From: Polyangiaceae bacterium
GTDB taxonomy: Bacteria > Myxococcota_A > Polyangia > Polyangiales > Polyangiaceae
Direction of reading: 5' to 3'
Assembly: GCA_015075635.1 (NCBI GenBank)
Contig: JABTUA010000001.1
Coordinates: 124,001 to 188,000 of the forward strand
DNA: 64,000 bases
Below are positions 7,702 through 18,630 of this stretch, in pieces (position 1 is the first letter of the stretch; every line of letters starts with the position of its first letter). A model generated the notes under the pieces. That model made no database searches, had not been told where the DNA came from, and was given only the letters and a program-made list of their open reading frames with translations. A program made the position numbers and the translations under genes.

Positions 7702-7995
7702 TCACTCCTTGGACTCGTCGAAGAACTCGATGCTCGAGCCCGGACGAAGCGTGACGATGGCTTTCTTCCAGTTGACCCGCTTGGCTGGCATGCGCCCGAT
7801 CTTCTTGGGCTTGCCGCGGTACTGCTGGGTGTTCACGTCGGCGACCTTCACGTCGAAGAGCGCTTCGACCGCCGTCTTGATCTCGATCTTGTTGGCGCTG
7901 CGGGCCACCTCGAAGGCGACCTTGTTCTCGCCCTTCATGTCGGCGGCCTTCTCGGTCAACGCGATCGGGCGCTTGATGATCTGTTCCGGTGTCAT
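7702..7995 (-). CDS. rplW: 50S ribosomal protein L23
   Basis: L23 sits at the tunnel exit and is the docking point for trigger factor and SRP. The 97-residue protein has IIKRPIALTEKAAD near the start, FEVARSANKIEIKTAVEALFDVKV in the core and the C-terminal KKAIVTLRPGSSIEFF. The ATG overlaps the rplD stop as ATGA. Confidence 0.96.
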   Translation of the reverse strand: MTPEQIIKRPIALTEKAADMKGENKVAFEVARSANKIEIKTAVEALFDVKVADVNTQQYRGKPKKIGRMPAKRVNWKKAIVTLRPGSSIEFFDESKE

Positions 7996-8627
7996 GACTT
8001 GCTCCCCAGGCAGCGAGCCTCGAGGGCCTTGGCCGCGCCCTTGGACACCACCAGGTGGTCGTGACGCAGGAGGTCGTACACGTTCACGCCCTCCGGCGGC
8101 AAGAACTGGCGGTTCTTCATGTTGCGGATCGAGAGCCGCAGCTGGTCGTTGCCCTTGTCGTCGACGACCAGGGTCTTCGCCGGCGTCTTGAGCGTGTCGA
8201 GCACGCCCTCGAGCTTCTTGGTCTTGACCTCGCCCAGGTCGATGTTCTCGACGACGGTGAGCCGGCCTTCCTTGACCAGCAGGCTGAGCGCGCTCTTCAG
8301 CGCGCCGGAGCGGACGCGGCGCGGCGGCCGAATCGTCCAGTCCTGCGGCATCGGCGGGTGAGCCCGGCCGCCACCCACGAAGATGGGGGCCCGCTTGCCG
8401 CCGTGTCGGGCCTGACCGGTGCCCTTCTGCTTGTAGAGCTTCTTCTTGGCGCCACGGACCGCGGAGCGCTCCTTGGCAGCGCGCGTCCCGGCGCGAGCGC
8501 TCGCGAGCTGCGCGGTGACGACCTCGTGGAGCAGGTGCTCCTTGACCTCTGCGGCGAAGACTTCGTCGGCGAGCTCGAGCTCCCCGACCTTCTCGCGCTT
8601 CAAATTGTAGACGTCCAGCTTGGCCAT
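7992..8627 (-). CDS. rplD: 50S ribosomal protein L4
   Basis: L4 forms part of the exit tunnel constriction and, in enterobacteria, regulates its own operon. The 211-residue protein has the tunnel-loop signature KLYKQKGTGQARHGGKRAP followed by FVGGGRAHPPMPQDW, and an ending typical of L4. It begins only 14 bp after the rpsJ stop. The L3 gene that separates these two genes in nearly all bacteria is absent here. Confidence 0.97.
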   Translation of the reverse strand: MAKLDVYNLKREKVGELELADEVFAAEVKEHLLHEVVTAQLASARAGTRAAKERSAVRGAKKKLYKQKGTGQARHGGKRAPIFVGGGRAHPPMPQDWTIRPPRRVRSGALKSALSLLVKEGRLTVVENIDLGEVKTKKLEGVLDTLKTPAKTLVVDDKGNDQLRLSIRNMKNRQFLPPEGVNVYDLLRHDHLVVSKGAAKALEARCLGSKS

Positions 8628-8641
8628 CGGAGTCTCCGGTC

Positions 8642-8953
8642 CTAGCTCTTGATCTCGACGTCGACGCCGGCCGAGAGGTCCAGCTTCATCAACGCGTCGA
8701 GGGTTTGCGGGGTCGGCTCGAGGATGTCGATCAGCCGCTTGTGAGTGCGAACCTCGAACTGCTCACGCGACTTCTTGTCGATGTGCGGTCCACGGAGCAC
8801 GGTGTACCGCCGGATGCTGGTCGGCAGCGGAATGGGCCCCGCTACCCGCGCACCCGTGCGCCGCGCCGTCTCGACGATGTCCGTGGTGGACTTGTCGAGC
8901 AGCTGGTGATCGAAGGCCTTGAGCCTGATTCTGATTTTGGTCGCGTCAGCCAT
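8642..8953 (-). CDS. rpsJ: 30S ribosomal protein S10
   Basis: S10 is a 30S head protein and, as NusE, a transcription antitermination partner of NusB. The 103-residue product contains [14 protein letters not shown] at the start, [29 protein letters not shown] and THKRLIDI. It follows tuf by 80 bp. The downstream neighbour is rplD rather than rplC. Confidence 0.97.
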   Translation of the reverse strand: MADATKIRIRLKAFDHQLLDKSTTDIVETARRTGARVAGPIPLPTSIRRYTVLRGPHIDKKSREQFEVRTHKRLIDILEPTPQTLDALMKLDLSAGVDVEIKS

Positions 8954-9033
8954 GTTTCACGTCTTTCGCTCAGCAGCGGACCCCTGCGGCGGCGAAGCGA
9001 TAGCACCTCGACGCCGCTTGGGCCCGTTCCCCC

Positions 9034-10224
<1,191 letters not shown>

Positions 10225-10233
10225 TTCCCTGCC

Positions 10234-12354
10234 TCACTTCCCGCGGACCTTCGCCACGATTTCTTCCTGCACCGAGTTCGGAACGGGCTCGTAATGCGAG
10301 AACTGCATCGTGTACGTCGCCCGACCTTGAGTCTTGCTGCGCAAGTCCGTCGCGTACCCGAACATGGTCGCGAGCGGCACCTCCGCGGCGATGACCTGAG
10401 TGGTCGCGCCGCGCTGGTTCATCCCGAGCACGCGCCCGCGGCGCGAGTTCAGATCTCCGATCACGTCGCCCATGTTGTCGGCAGGCGTGACGACCTCGAC
10501 GCTCATCATCGGCTCGAGCAGCTGCATGCCCGCGCGCTTGGCGCCGTCCTGGAACGCGAGCGAGCCCGCGATCTCGAAGGCGTGCGTCGAGGAGTCCACG
10601 TCGTGGTACGTGCCGTCGTAGAGCTCGGCCTCGACGTCCACCATCGGGTAGCCGGCGAGCACGCCACGGCCGAGGGCATCGCGGATGCCCTTCTCGACCG
10701 AGGGGATGAACTCACGCGGGATGGCGCCACCGGTGACCGAGTCCACGAAGACGAAGCCAGCGCCACGCTCCGCCGGCTTGAGACGGATGCAGACGTGGCC
10801 GTATTGGCCGCGACCGCCGGTCTGCCGCGCGTATTTGTGCTCGGCCTCGACGGCTCGGGTGATGCACTCGCGGTAGGCCACCTCGGGCTTGCCCACGTTG
10901 GCCTCGACCTTGAACTCGCGCTTCAGCCGGTCGACGATGATCTCGAGGTGCAGCTCGCCCATGCCGGCGATGATGGTCTGCCCCGTCTCCTCGTTGGTGA
11001 AGGTGCGGAACGAGGGGTCTTCCTGCGCCAGCTTCTGCATCGACATGCCGAGCTTGTCGAGGTCGGCCTGGGTCTTGGGCTCGATGGCGATGGAGATGAC
11101 CGGTTCGGGGAAGGTCATGCGCTCGAGCACGATGGGCGACTTGTCGTCGCACAGCGTGTCACCGGTGCGCGTGTCGCGCAGGCCCACTGCCGCGTAGATG
11201 TTGCCCGCGTGGCACTCCTTGAGCTCCTCGCGCTTGTTGGCGTGCATGCGCAGGATGCGGCCGATGCGCTCCTTCTGCTTGCGCGTGGAGTTGAGCAGCG
11301 TGGTGCCGCTCTCCAGCGTGCCGGAGTAGACGCGGAAGAAGGTCAGGTTCCCCACGAACGGGTCGTTCATGATCTTGAACGCCAGGGCGGAGAACGGCGC
11401 GGAGTCGTCGGCAGGTCGCTCCTCCTTGCGGTCCTCGTGGTCCGGGTGGATGCCCACGACCGGCGGGATGTCGAGGGGCGACGGCAGGTAGTTGACCACC
11501 GCGTCCAAGAGGAGCTGGACGCCCTTGTTCTTGAACGCCGAGCCGCACATCACCGGCACGAACGCGAAGGTCACGGTGGCCTTGCGAATGGCCGCGTGGA
11601 TCTCCTCGTCCGTCACCTGGTCGACCTTGCCGTCCAGGAACTTCTCCATGATGCCTTCGTCGACGTCGGCGCAGGCCTCGATCAGCTGCTCGCGCAGCGC
11701 CTTGCACTTCTCTTCGAGGTCCGCCGGGATCGGCTCCCAGCTGTACTTCGAGCCCAGCGTGTCGTCGCGGAAGATGGCCGCCTTCATGCGGATCAGGTCG
11801 ACCACGCCCTTGTGCTGGTCCTCGTGACCCACCGGCCACTGAAGCGGCACCGGCCTGCAGCCCAGGCGCTCCTTCATACTGTCCAGGTTCATCTGGAAGT
11901 CGGCGCCGGTCTTGTCGAGCTTGTTGATGAAGGCGATGCGCGGGACGTTGTAGCGATCCGCCTGGCGCCAAACCGTCTCGCTCTGGGGCTCCACACCGTT
12001 GCCGCCGTCGAACACGGCGACGGCGCCGTCGAGCACGCGCAGGCTGCGCTCCACCTCGATGGTGAAGTCCACGTGTCCCGGCGTGTCGATGATGTTGATG
12101 CGGTGCTTCTTGCCTTCGAACGGGCCAGCCTCCGGCGTCCAGAAGCAGTTGGTCGCCGCGCTGGTGATGGTGATGCCGCGCTCCTGCTCCTGGACCATCC
12201 AGTCCATGGTCGCAGCGCCGTCGTGCACCTCGCCGATCTTGTGGGTGATGCCCGTGTAGTAGAGGATGCGCTCCGTGCAGGTGGTCTTGCCCGCATCGAT
12301 GTGGGCCATGATCCCGATGTTGCGCGTGCGCTCGATTGCAATTTCGCGGGCCAT
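10234..12354 (-). CDS. fusA: Elongation factor G
   Basis: EF-G drives ribosomal translocation by GTP hydrolysis. The start at 12354 gives [20 protein letters not shown], 706 residues, the usual length; a longer frame to 12471 adds an unconserved extension. Motifs are [25 protein letters not shown] with the switch region, [16 protein letters not shown] and NKLDKTGAD. Domain IV includes [13 protein letters not shown]. The region upstream has only a weak AAGAGA ribosome binding site. The gene follows rpsG after an unusually long 474-bp gap. Confidence 0.97.
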   Translation of the reverse strand: MAREIAIERTRNIGIMAHIDAGKTTCTERILYYTGITHKIGEVHDGAATMDWMVQEQERGITITSAATNCFWTPEAGPFEGKKHRINIIDTPGHVDFTIEVERSLRVLDGAVAVFDGGNGVEPQSETVWRQADRYNVPRIAFINKLDKTGADFQMNLDSMKERLGCRPVPLQWPVGHEDQHKGVVDLIRMKAAIFRDDTLGSKYSWEPIPADLEEKCKALREQLIEACADVDEGIMEKFLDGKVDQVTDEEIHAAIRKATVTFAFVPVMCGSAFKNKGVQLLLDAVVNYLPSPLDIPPVVGIHPDHEDRKEERPADDSAPFSALAFKIMNDPFVGNLTFFRVYSGTLESGTTLLNSTRKQKERIGRILRMHANKREELKECHAGNIYAAVGLRDTRTGDTLCDDKSPIVLERMTFPEPVISIAIEPKTQADLDKLGMSMQKLAQEDPSFRTFTNEETGQTIIAGMGELHLEIIVDRLKREFKVEANVGKPEVAYRECITRAVEAEHKYARQTGGRGQYGHVCIRLKPAERGAGFVFVDSVTGGAIPREFIPSVEKGIRDALGRGVLAGYPMVDVEAELYDGTYHDVDSSTHAFEIAGSLAFQDGAKRAGMQLLEPMMSVEVVTPADNMGDVIGDLNSRRGRVLGMNQRGATTQVIAAEVPLATMFGYATDLRSKTQGRATYTMQFSHYEPVPNSVQEEIVAKVRGK

Positions 12355-12828
12355 TGTCGTCTCTTGGTTCTCTTTCAGGTCACTTGACGGACGAAACCCC
12401 TCCCGGCCACCTCGTCCCCTCGCCGTTCGAGGGGCCCTTGTCGTGCCGGAAGGGGTATCGGGGTGCGCCAATCTGCCGCGCTCTGCGGGACGGCTTCGCG
12501 AGCCGTCTTTCGGGCAACCCGATCCTTATGTCGGGGTCTTCATCTCGTCGTATCTAGCTCTTCTTGGGTGTCTTCGTCTGGGACTTTGCCTGTCGGGTCG
12601 TTCTGCCCGGCGCGCCAGCGCCGAAAGGAACCACTTCATCGGTCTTGGCAGGATCAGATCACGATCGGCAAGGGAGGGGTCATCTTCACGTGAATTCCGG
12701 CGAGGCCGGCGCCGACTCGTATCAGTCGGCAAGAGTCGCGGGGCGGTGATTCGGAGGAGCGGTGAGAATCTTCTGTCCTGACTTCAGCAGGTCGGAACTG
12801 CGAGCCGACGCTCACCCTTGGATCTCCC
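12355..12828 (-). other. Long structured spacer between rpsG and fusA
   Basis: rpsG and fusA are normally nearly adjacent, but here 474 bp separate them with no supported gene. The spacer has three perfect 7-bp stems: 12416-12422 with 12428-12434 (CCCCTCG), 12489-12495 with 12501-12507 (GACGGCT) and 12711-12717 with 12724-12730 (GCCGACT). I see no convincing -35/-10 pair. It could be a leader or processing region for fusA-tuf, or hold an internal promoter. Confidence 0.45.
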
Positions 12829-13299
12829 TCACCACCTATAGTGCGCGAAGGCCTTGTTGGCCTCCGCCATCTTGTGGGTGTCGTCCTTCTTCTTGATGGT
12901 GTTGCCACGCATCTGCGCGGCATCGACCAGCTCGGCAGCCAGGCGCTCGCGCATGCTCTTCTCGCCGCGGCTGCGGGAGTACTGCACGATCCAGCGCATG
13001 GCGAGCGAGACGCGGCGCTCCGGCCGAACCTCGACCGGCACCTGGTAGGTCGCACCGCCGACGCGGCGGCTCTTGACCTCGAGCTTCGGCTTCACGTTGT
13101 CGAGCGCCTTGCGGAAGACCTCCAGCGGGTCCTCCTTGAAGCGCGCCTGGATGATGTCGAACGCACCGTAGACGATGCCCTCGGCCACGGACTTCTTGCC
13201 GCCCTCCATGATGGAGTTGGTGAACTTGGCGACCAGCTTGTCCTTGTACTTCGGGTCGGGCGTGATCTTGCGCTTGGGGACGTCGCGCCTGCGGGGCAT
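12829..13299 (-). CDS. rpsG: 30S ribosomal protein S7
   Basis: S7 nucleates assembly of the 30S head and contacts E-site tRNA. The 156-residue product begins [18 protein letters not shown] and contains [19 protein letters not shown], then [16 protein letters not shown] and [10 protein letters not shown]. Length and sequence are standard. It lies 15 bp after rpsL. Confidence 0.97.
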   Translation of the reverse strand: MPRRRDVPKRKITPDPKYKDKLVAKFTNSIMEGGKKSVAEGIVYGAFDIIQARFKEDPLEVFRKALDNVKPKLEVKSRRVGGATYQVPVEVRPERRVSLAMRWIVQYSRSRGEKSMRERLAAELVDAAQMRGNTIKKKDDTHKMAEANKAFAHYRW

Positions 13300-13314
13300 G
13301 GCTGTATCCTCTAC

Positions 13315-13713
13315 TCAGCTCTTCGGGCGCTTGACGCCGTACTTGGAGCGCTTGCGGTTGCGGTTGGCCTTGTTGGTGCTGCTCGGACCCACGGCGCCCG
13401 AGGCGTCGAGCGTGCCGCGCACCACGTGATAGCGAACACCCGGCAGGTCCTTCACACGACCGCCGCGGATGAGCACCACGCTGTGCTCCTGAAGGTTGTG
13501 CCCCTCACCCGGAATGTAGCTCGTCACTTCCATGCCGTTCGTGAGCCGGACGCGGCACACCTTGCGCAGCGCGGAGTTCGGCTTCTTCGGCGTGGTGGTG
13601 TAGACGCGCGTGCACACGCCACGCTTCTGCGGGCAGGAGCGCAACGCCGGTGATGCCGTCTTGACCTTCACCAGGTCGCGGCCTTTGCGAATGAGCTGCT
13701 GAATCGTCGGCAT
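13315..13713 (-). CDS. rpsL: 30S ribosomal protein S12
   Basis: S12 lies in the decoding centre. The ATG at 13713 gives 132 residues starting [15 protein letters not shown]. The decoding loops [19 protein letters not shown] and [13 protein letters not shown] keep the lysines whose change causes streptomycin resistance elsewhere, so the visible sequence is of the sensitive type. It is the first gene of the str-S10 unit, with a near-consensus promoter about 40 bp upstream. Confidence 0.97.
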   Translation of the reverse strand: MPTIQQLIRKGRDLVKVKTASPALRSCPQKRGVCTRVYTTTPKKPNSALRKVCRVRLTNGMEVTSYIPGEGHNLQEHSVVLIRGGRVKDLPGVRYHVVRGTLDASGAVGPSSTNKANRNRKRSKYGVKRPKS

Positions 13714-13754
13714 TTTCTGGGTAATCCGAGGGGCCCGGCTTTCGGGGGAACGGG

Positions 13755-13782
13755 AGGGTAGCCGCGGCGCTCCGGGTGTCAA
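13755..13782 (-). promoter_or_regulatory. Sigma70-like promoter of the rpsL (str-S10) operon
   Basis: On the minus strand a perfect TTGACA (complement of 13777-13782) is followed after 16 bp by TACCCT (complement of 13755-13760). The -10 lies about 42 bp before the rpsL ATG. The position directly upstream of the first gene of a highly expressed operon makes this one of the best promoter candidates in the window. Confidence 0.65.
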
Positions 13783-13813
13783 GGCTTTCGACCGCCCTGA
13801 ACACGCGGGTAGG

Positions 13814-16081
13814 CTACTTCTTCGCCTTCTTGCGCAGGATCTCGGCGGCCCGCGCGTAGGTCGGGTTGTCCGGGTGCTGCTTGGCGAGCTGATCGTAGAG
13901 GTCCGCTGCCTTGGCGAACTCGTTGTTGGCGACCGCGTCGGCGGCCTTGCGCGCCAGCGAGACCTCACCCTTCGGCAGCGGCGGCTCCGCCGACGCGGTG
14001 GGCTGGGGAGGGGCCTCGGGAGGTGCCGCGGTCGGCTCCGGCGGCGCTGCGCTCGGCTCCGGTTTTGCGGCGGTGGGCTCGGGCGGTTGCGCCGTGGGTT
14101 CGGCGGAGGGCGGCAGTGCTCCGGTTGGCGCGAGCGCTGCGCTGCCCGCCGGCTGCGCCGACGGTGCCGCCGAGGGAGCTGGCTTCGCAGAGGCGCCGGC
14201 GCTCCCCTTGGTGCGAGGCGGAGGCTGCGGCGGATCGGTGAACACGATCACGAACGCGATCAATCCGAACGGCAGCATCAAGAACATCAGCTTGCGCGGG
14301 AACGGCATCGCCTTCCACGCGGCGAGCGGACCCTTCCCGGGCTGCACCTGCACGGGCTGCTGGCCCCAAGCTTGCTGCTGCGGGTAGCCCGCTCCTGACT
14401 GGCCGAACGTGCCCGACGCTCCGGGGTATTGTTGTTGCGGGTATTGGCCCGACGCTCCCGCGCCCCCAGGCGCGCCGTACGCGCCGGCTTGCTGCGCGCC
14501 GAACGCGCCAGCTTGTTGCTCTGCGTACGCCCCCTGCGCGCCGTAGGCTCCAGGTTGCTGCGCGCCGTAGGCTCCAGGTTGCTGCGCGCCGTAGGCTCCA
14601 GGTTGCTGCGCGCCGTAGGCTCCAGGTTGCTGCGCGCCGTAGGCTCCAGGCTGCTGCGCGCCGTAGGCTCCAGGTTGGTGCTGGGCGTAGGCGGCTTGCT
14701 GCGCCCCGTACGCGTTTGCATCCGCTGCGGGGTAGCCTGGCGGCTCGCCTCGAGCACCCGGGTAAGCCCCCGCTGTCGCTGCGTGTGCGGGTTGCTGCTG
14801 TCCGAACGGCGGCTGCGTCTGCGCGTACGGATCGCTGCCCCACGGTGGCGCGACTGCACCCGGCGGTTGCGCCGTAGCGGGCGCCATCAGCGGCTGCTTG
14901 GCCGTGTCGGGCGAGTCGCCCGGCAGGCTCCGACCGCCGGCTTCCGCCAGGAACTGCTCGAGCGGCTTGACGACGGTCGCGCTCTCGCCGGCCGGCGGCT
15001 GCGAGGGCGGCTTGGGTCGCTCGGGCTTCGGCGGTTCCGGCGCCGCGACCGGCGTCGCGTACTGAGCGGCGCCCCGCGCAAGCTCCGCCGAGGTGGGCGG
15101 CGGGGGGGCCATGCCGAGCATCGTGCGCTTGGGCACACCACCCGTCGGCTGGGCTGGCGCCACCGCTGGCGTCTCGGAGGGTGCCGGGATCACTCGCGTC
15201 GCCTCCTCGCTCAAGACCTCCTCGTCCAGACCAGTCGAAGCCGGCGCATGGATGCGCGTGGGCGGCTCCGAAGGCGACCCCACCGGCGACTCTTGCGGTG
15301 GCAAGGTCTTCTCGCTGAAGCCATCCGGCATCGGCTGGTACTGGGTCGGCGACTCCGAGTCGTCGTAGTCGCTGGCCCCGGGCTGTGGCGCCGCCTTGGG
15401 CGCCGCCGCCATCACTTCACCGGGAGGGCGCACGGGCTTGGGCCCGGCGCGGGGTGCGGTCGGCTGTGGGCGAGGCGTCGGTCCCGTCGCACGCGGAGCG
15501 AGTGGCGGCGGCCCGGGACGCGCCGGTCGGGCCGCGGGTGCTGGCGCAGCACGCGGCGTCCCCGCCACGGGAGGTCCCTGCCGGCTTGGCGCGGCGCTCG
15601 GCTGCGGACGCGCGACGGGCGCGGCGCTCGGCTGCGGGCGCGCCGCCTGCGGGCGCGCGACTGGCGCCGCGCTCGGCTGCGGACGCGCGACAGGGCCTGG
15701 CCCGGCGCGCGCCGGAGCGGCCGGCTTGGGCTGCGTCCCGCTCTCCTCCACCGAGAGCGAGACCTGGCCCAGCTTGATCACCGCCGGCGCGGCCACGGGC
15801 TTCCAGTCCGTGCCCACGGTGGCGGCGCCGAGCTGCACGATGGCGCCGGGGGCGCAGGCCACGAACAGGTGCGTGCCGTCGAAGTAGAGGTAGGCGTGAA
15901 CCGGCGCGATGCCGGCGGCGCTCACGCGCCATCCCCCGTCCGCACCGACACTGAACGCTTCGACTGGCGTACCGGCCTTGAGCTCTACCTGGGCTCGATC
16001 GCTCGAGCCGCCCTGGAGCTTGATGCTGAGATTACCCGTGCCCACGATGCTCTGGATCGACTCCGCGCCGCCGCGCAGCAT
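13814..16081 (-). CDS. Large Pro-rich membrane protein with degenerate FHA-like N-terminus and TPR-like C-terminus, Tad locus
   Basis: The 755-residue protein has an N-terminal beta-rich domain (about 1-115) resembling a degenerate FHA fold ([18 protein letters not shown], then [15 protein letters not shown]). A very long Pro/Ala/Gly/Gln-rich region follows, with six GAYGAQ(QP) repeats. There is a single transmembrane segment near residue 590 ([18 protein letters not shown]), another Pro-rich stretch, and a C-terminal TPR-like helix pair ([20 protein letters not shown]). It overlaps the second CpaF gene by 50 bp if the ATG is used; a GTG at 16045 would leave 14 bp. It is probably an inner-membrane scaffold or regulator of the Tad machine. 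I do not recognise a named family. Confidence 0.75.
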   Translation of the reverse strand: MLRGGAESIQSIVGTGNLSIKLQGGSSDRAQVELKAGTPVEAFSVGADGGWRVSAAGIAPVHAYLYFDGTHLFVACAPGAIVQLGAATVGTDWKPVAAPAVIKLGQVSLSVEESGTQPKPAAPARAGPGPVARPQPSAAPVARPQAARPQPSAAPVARPQPSAAPSRQGPPVAGTPRAAPAPAARPARPGPPPLAPRATGPTPRPQPTAPRAGPKPVRPPGEVMAAAPKAAPQPGASDYDDSESPTQYQPMPDGFSEKTLPPQESPVGSPSEPPTRIHAPASTGLDEEVLSEEATRVIPAPSETPAVAPAQPTGGVPKRTMLGMAPPPPTSAELARGAAQYATPVAAPEPPKPERPKPPSQPPAGESATVVKPLEQFLAEAGGRSLPGDSPDTAKQPLMAPATAQPPGAVAPPWGSDPYAQTQPPFGQQQPAHAATAGAYPGARGEPPGYPAADANAYGAQQAAYAQHQPGAYGAQQPGAYGAQQPGAYGAQQPGAYGAQQPGAYGAQQPGAYGAQGAYAEQQAGAFGAQQAGAYGAPGGAGASGQYPQQQYPGASGTFGQSGAGYPQQQAWGQQPVQVQPGKGPLAAWKAMPFPRKLMFLMLPFGLIAFVIVFTDPPQPPPRTKGSAGASAKPAPSAAPSAQPAGSAALAPTGALPPSAEPTAQPPEPTAAKPEPSAAPPEPTAAPPEAPPQPTASAEPPLPKGEVSLARKAADAVANNEFAKAADLYDQLAKQHPDNPTYARAAEILRKKAKK
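14536..14680 (-). repeat. 24-bp in-frame tandem repeat encoding GAYGAQQP
   Basis: About six near-identical 24-bp copies lie head to tail inside the Pro-rich protein gene (unit on the plus strand GCCGTAGGCTCCAGGTTGCTG plus CGC). Copies differ by only one or two bases, so the array may vary in copy number between strains by slippage. Confidence 0.85.
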
Positions 16082-17174
16082 CGTATATCACGGCTGGAAG
16101 CTCCACACCGTGCTCCCGCAGCTGCTCTTCGCAGCGCGGGATGTTCCCCGTGGGTCCGAACTCGCTGATGATCTCGCCGTTCTGACCGACGCCGTGATAC
16201 TGCCGCGCGAAGATGTCCTGCATCAGGTACTTCCCGGTGTCGGCGTCGTAGCCCAGCACCTCGGTGATGTGAGTCGTCCTGCGCGAGCCGTCCTGCAAGC
16301 GCGAGACCTGGACGATCAGGTTGATGCCGGAGCCGAGCTGAGCCCGCATCGCGGCGAGCGGCATGTCGATGTCGCTCATCATGCACATCGTCTCGAGACG
16401 GGTCATTGTATCGCGCGGGTAGGTGGCGTGGCAGGTGCCCATGCAGCCGCCGTGACCGCTGGTCATGGCCTGCACGATGTCCAGGGCCTCACCGCCGCGG
16501 ATCTCGCCGATGACCACGCGATCCGGTCGCATGCGCAGCGTGGCCTTGAACAGATCGCGAATGCTCACGCCACCCTTGCCCTTCGGGTCCGGGGCGCGCG
16601 CTTCGAGCTGCACTACGTGGGTCTTCTGTAGCTGCACCTCCTTGGAGTCCTCGATCACCACGATGCGCTCGCCGTCGGGGATGTACGACGACAGCGCGTT
16701 CAGCATGCTGGTCTTGCCGCTGCCGGTGCCGCCCGCGATGATCACGTTGAGCTTGGCCTCGACGAAGGCCTTCAACGAGTCCGCGGCGTCTTGGCCCATC
16801 GAGCCGAAGCGGATCAACCTCTCGACGGTCAAGGTCTCCTTGAAGAAGCGGCGGATGGCGATGAACGGTCCGCCGGGCGCCGCCGGCGGGATGATCGCCT
16901 GCAGGCGCGAGCCGTCGGGCATGCGGCCCTCCAGGATCGGTCGCGACTCGTCGAGGAACTTGCCGGCGAACTGCGCCGCGGTGCGCAGCGCAGACACCAA
17001 GGCGTCGGTGCTCTCGAAGCGCACCCCGGTCAGCTCCAGCTTGCCGCCCTTTTCGATGAAGACCTGGTTGGGGCCGTTGATCATCACCTCGCTGACCTTC
17101 GGGTCGTCGAGGAACGGACGCACGGGCGCGAAGAACTCGAGCAGCGCTTCTTCGAAGATCTCTTGGGGGATCAC
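16032..17174 (-). CDS. cpaF: Tad/Flp pilus secretion ATPase, CpaF/TadA type, second copy without FHA domain
   Basis: The 380-residue protein is a type II/IV secretion ATPase. Walker A is [14 protein letters not shown] with Lys154; an Asp box and Walker B lie around RPDRVVIGEIRGGEALD; the His box is CHATYPRDTMTRLE. The N-terminal domain has FLDDPKVSEVMINGPNQVFIE, typical of CpaF. I start it at the GTG at 17174, which overlaps the stop of the upstream TPR gene as GTGA, the pattern used across this operon. All catalytic motifs look intact. The locus has a second, FHA-fused CpaF at 20416-22290, so this one may power a different step or form a mixed hexamer. Confidence 0.92.
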   Translation of the reverse strand: MIPQEIFEEALLEFFAPVRPFLDDPKVSEVMINGPNQVFIEKGGKLELTGVRFESTDALVSALRTAAQFAGKFLDESRPILEGRMPDGSRLQAIIPPAAPGGPFIAIRRFFKETLTVERLIRFGSMGQDAADSLKAFVEAKLNVIIAGGTGSGKTSMLNALSSYIPDGERIVVIEDSKEVQLQKTHVVQLEARAPDPKGKGGVSIRDLFKATLRMRPDRVVIGEIRGGEALDIVQAMTSGHGGCMGTCHATYPRDTMTRLETMCMMSDIDMPLAAMRAQLGSGINLIVQVSRLQDGSRRTTHITEVLGYDADTGKYLMQDIFARQYHGVGQNGEIISEFGPTGNIPRCEEQLREHGVELPAVIYDAARRRGVDPEHRGHG

Positions 17175-17746
17175 GGGATTTCCTTGAGCAAAGAGCCGCG
17201 TGCCTCCTCGGCATGAGGCCCCTTGGGCTCGAGCTTCAGGTATTCGCGGAAATGCTGGTCGGCACCGACCGGGTCGTTCTCCCCGTCCCTGAGGAGCACG
17301 GCGAGCGCGTAGTGCGCTTCGGCGTGCTTGGGCTGCGCGGCCACCACCCGCTCCAGGTGCTCGCGCGCCAGATCCGAGCGACCCACCGCGGCGTGGAGCG
17401 TTCCGACCAGGAACCTGAGCGCGTGCTGCTCGGGACGCTTGGTCAGCTCCTGCTCGCCGAGCTGGATGGCCGTACGGAAGCGCCCGCTGACCACGAACAC
17501 GCGCATCAACAGCGGCAGCACCTCCTCCGGGCTCGCCCCGGCGTCGAGCGCCGCGCTCAGGTACTGCGAGGCGCGCGTGTAGTCGCCGACGCGGGCGAAG
17601 AGCTTCCCGCGCTCGAGCAGCTTGTCCTTGGTCTGCTCGGCTCGAACGGTCTTCTCGGCGTCGCGCATCTTCTCGCCGCGCGACGCCGCGCACGCCGGCA
17701 AAGCCAGCGCGAGACCCATCGCGACGACTTCGGCTCGGCACTTCAT
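17171..17746 (-). CDS. TPR lipoprotein, TadD-like
   Basis: The 191-residue product begins MKCRAEVVAMGLALALPACAAS, a lipoprotein signal with lipobox LPAC. It then carries tetratricopeptide-like helices (ARVGDYTRASQYLSAALDAG, FRTAIQLGEQELTKRPEQ, AREHLERVVAAQPKHAEAHY). TadD lipoproteins with TPRs assist assembly of the Tad secretin in other bacteria, and the operon position fits. The ATG overlaps the stop of the FHA gene (ATGA), and its stop overlaps the second CpaF start (GTGA). Confidence 0.85.
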   Translation of the reverse strand: MKCRAEVVAMGLALALPACAASRGEKMRDAEKTVRAEQTKDKLLERGKLFARVGDYTRASQYLSAALDAGASPEEVLPLLMRVFVVSGRFRTAIQLGEQELTKRPEQHALRFLVGTLHAAVGRSDLAREHLERVVAAQPKHAEAHYALAVLLRDGENDPVGADQHFREYLKLEPKGPHAEEARGSLLKEIP

Positions 17747-18630
17747 TTCGGCTTCTTCTGACGGGTCTGATCGCCGTACTTGATGCGCAGCTTGCGCTCG
17801 AGCAACGACAGGTACTCGACGTATTCGCCCTCTTTCCCCTGCAAGAAGGCCAACAGGACCCGCACTTCTTTCTGCGCGGTCTCGTAGCGCTGGGTCGCGA
17901 GCGCGTGCTCCAGTCGAACGCGGTGAGTCCGGAAGTCCTCCGCCACGTCGGCGCGCAGCTTCGCCGCCAGCGCGGCGGCTCGCTTCGCGCGCTCGGTGTC
18001 CCCCGCGACCTGGAAGCAGGCCGCGGCCTCTTCGTAGGCCGGGACCGCCTGCACGCCGTCCGGAACGTAGAAGGGGCGGCGCTCCTGCTTGGACGCCGCC
18101 TTGGTGAACTGCTGGAAGCCGATGGCCATCGCGGCCTCGCGGGACGCCTGCGGGCAAGCGGTGGCCGGCGGCCCCCAGAGCTCCGGGATCTCGCGCGGCG
18201 CCTTGCCGACCGAGTCCCCCGGGGCGTCCTGGAAGATGATGTACAGCGCCAGCGGCATGACGATCAGCGCCATGAGCAGCGTCAGCGGGCTGGTCTTCTG
18301 CTCCTTCTTCTGGGCTTGGCCGTCGCCGCCGACGACCTCGACCACGCTGGCCACGATCTGGGTGTTGCCCACCCCCAGCACCGAGCCCGGGACGATCTGC
18401 GTGCGCGTGAACGGGCTGCCGTTGATCAGCGGCGGGGGCTGGAACGAACGCGCGTCGGCGAAGATGCCCGCGGGGGTCAGCTGAATGGCGATGTGCTCGA
18501 CGCCGGCCTGATCGAGCCCCAGTCGGATCTCGCAGTGGGCGCCGCTGCCGATCATGGCGCGGTCGGTGTCGAGCCGCAGCTCTTCGATGCGCCCGTCGGG
18601 GTGGCGAATGTCGAACTTGAGCGCTTGCAT
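17743..18630 (-). CDS. FHA-like single-pass membrane protein of the Tad locus
   Basis: The 295-residue protein has an N-terminal FHA-like domain (1-100; AMIGSGAHCEIRLGLDQAGVEH ... LINGSPF). One transmembrane segment follows near 120-140 (PLTLLMALIVMPLALYIIF), then a C-terminal helical, TPR-like domain (AYEEAAACFQVAGDTERAKRAA). The phosphothreonine-binding signature of true FHA domains (GR...SR.H...NG) is only partly kept: GS replaces GR and VEH replaces SRxH. Phosphopeptide binding is therefore doubtful. It lies between tadC and the TPR lipoprotein with 1- and 4-bp overlaps. It is probably a structural or regulatory partner of the inner-membrane platform. Confidence 0.8.
   Translation of the reverse strand: MQALKFDIRHPDGRIEELRLDTDRAMIGSGAHCEIRLGLDQAGVEHIAIQLTPAGIFADARSFQPPPLINGSPFTRTQIVPGSVLGVGNTQIVASVVEVVGGDGQAQKKEQKTSPLTLLMALIVMPLALYIIFQDAPGDSVGKAPREIPELWGPPATACPQASREAAMAIGFQQFTKAASKQERRPFYVPDGVQAVPAYEEAAACFQVAGDTERAKRAAALAAKLRADVAEDFRTHRVRLEHALATQRYETAQKEVRVLLAFLQGKEGEYVEYLSLLERKLRIKYGDQTRQKKPK

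Noticed and set aside
14536..14680. Regular 24-bp repeats that could suggest a CRISPR array
   Set aside because: Contiguous in-frame coding repeats with no spacers.
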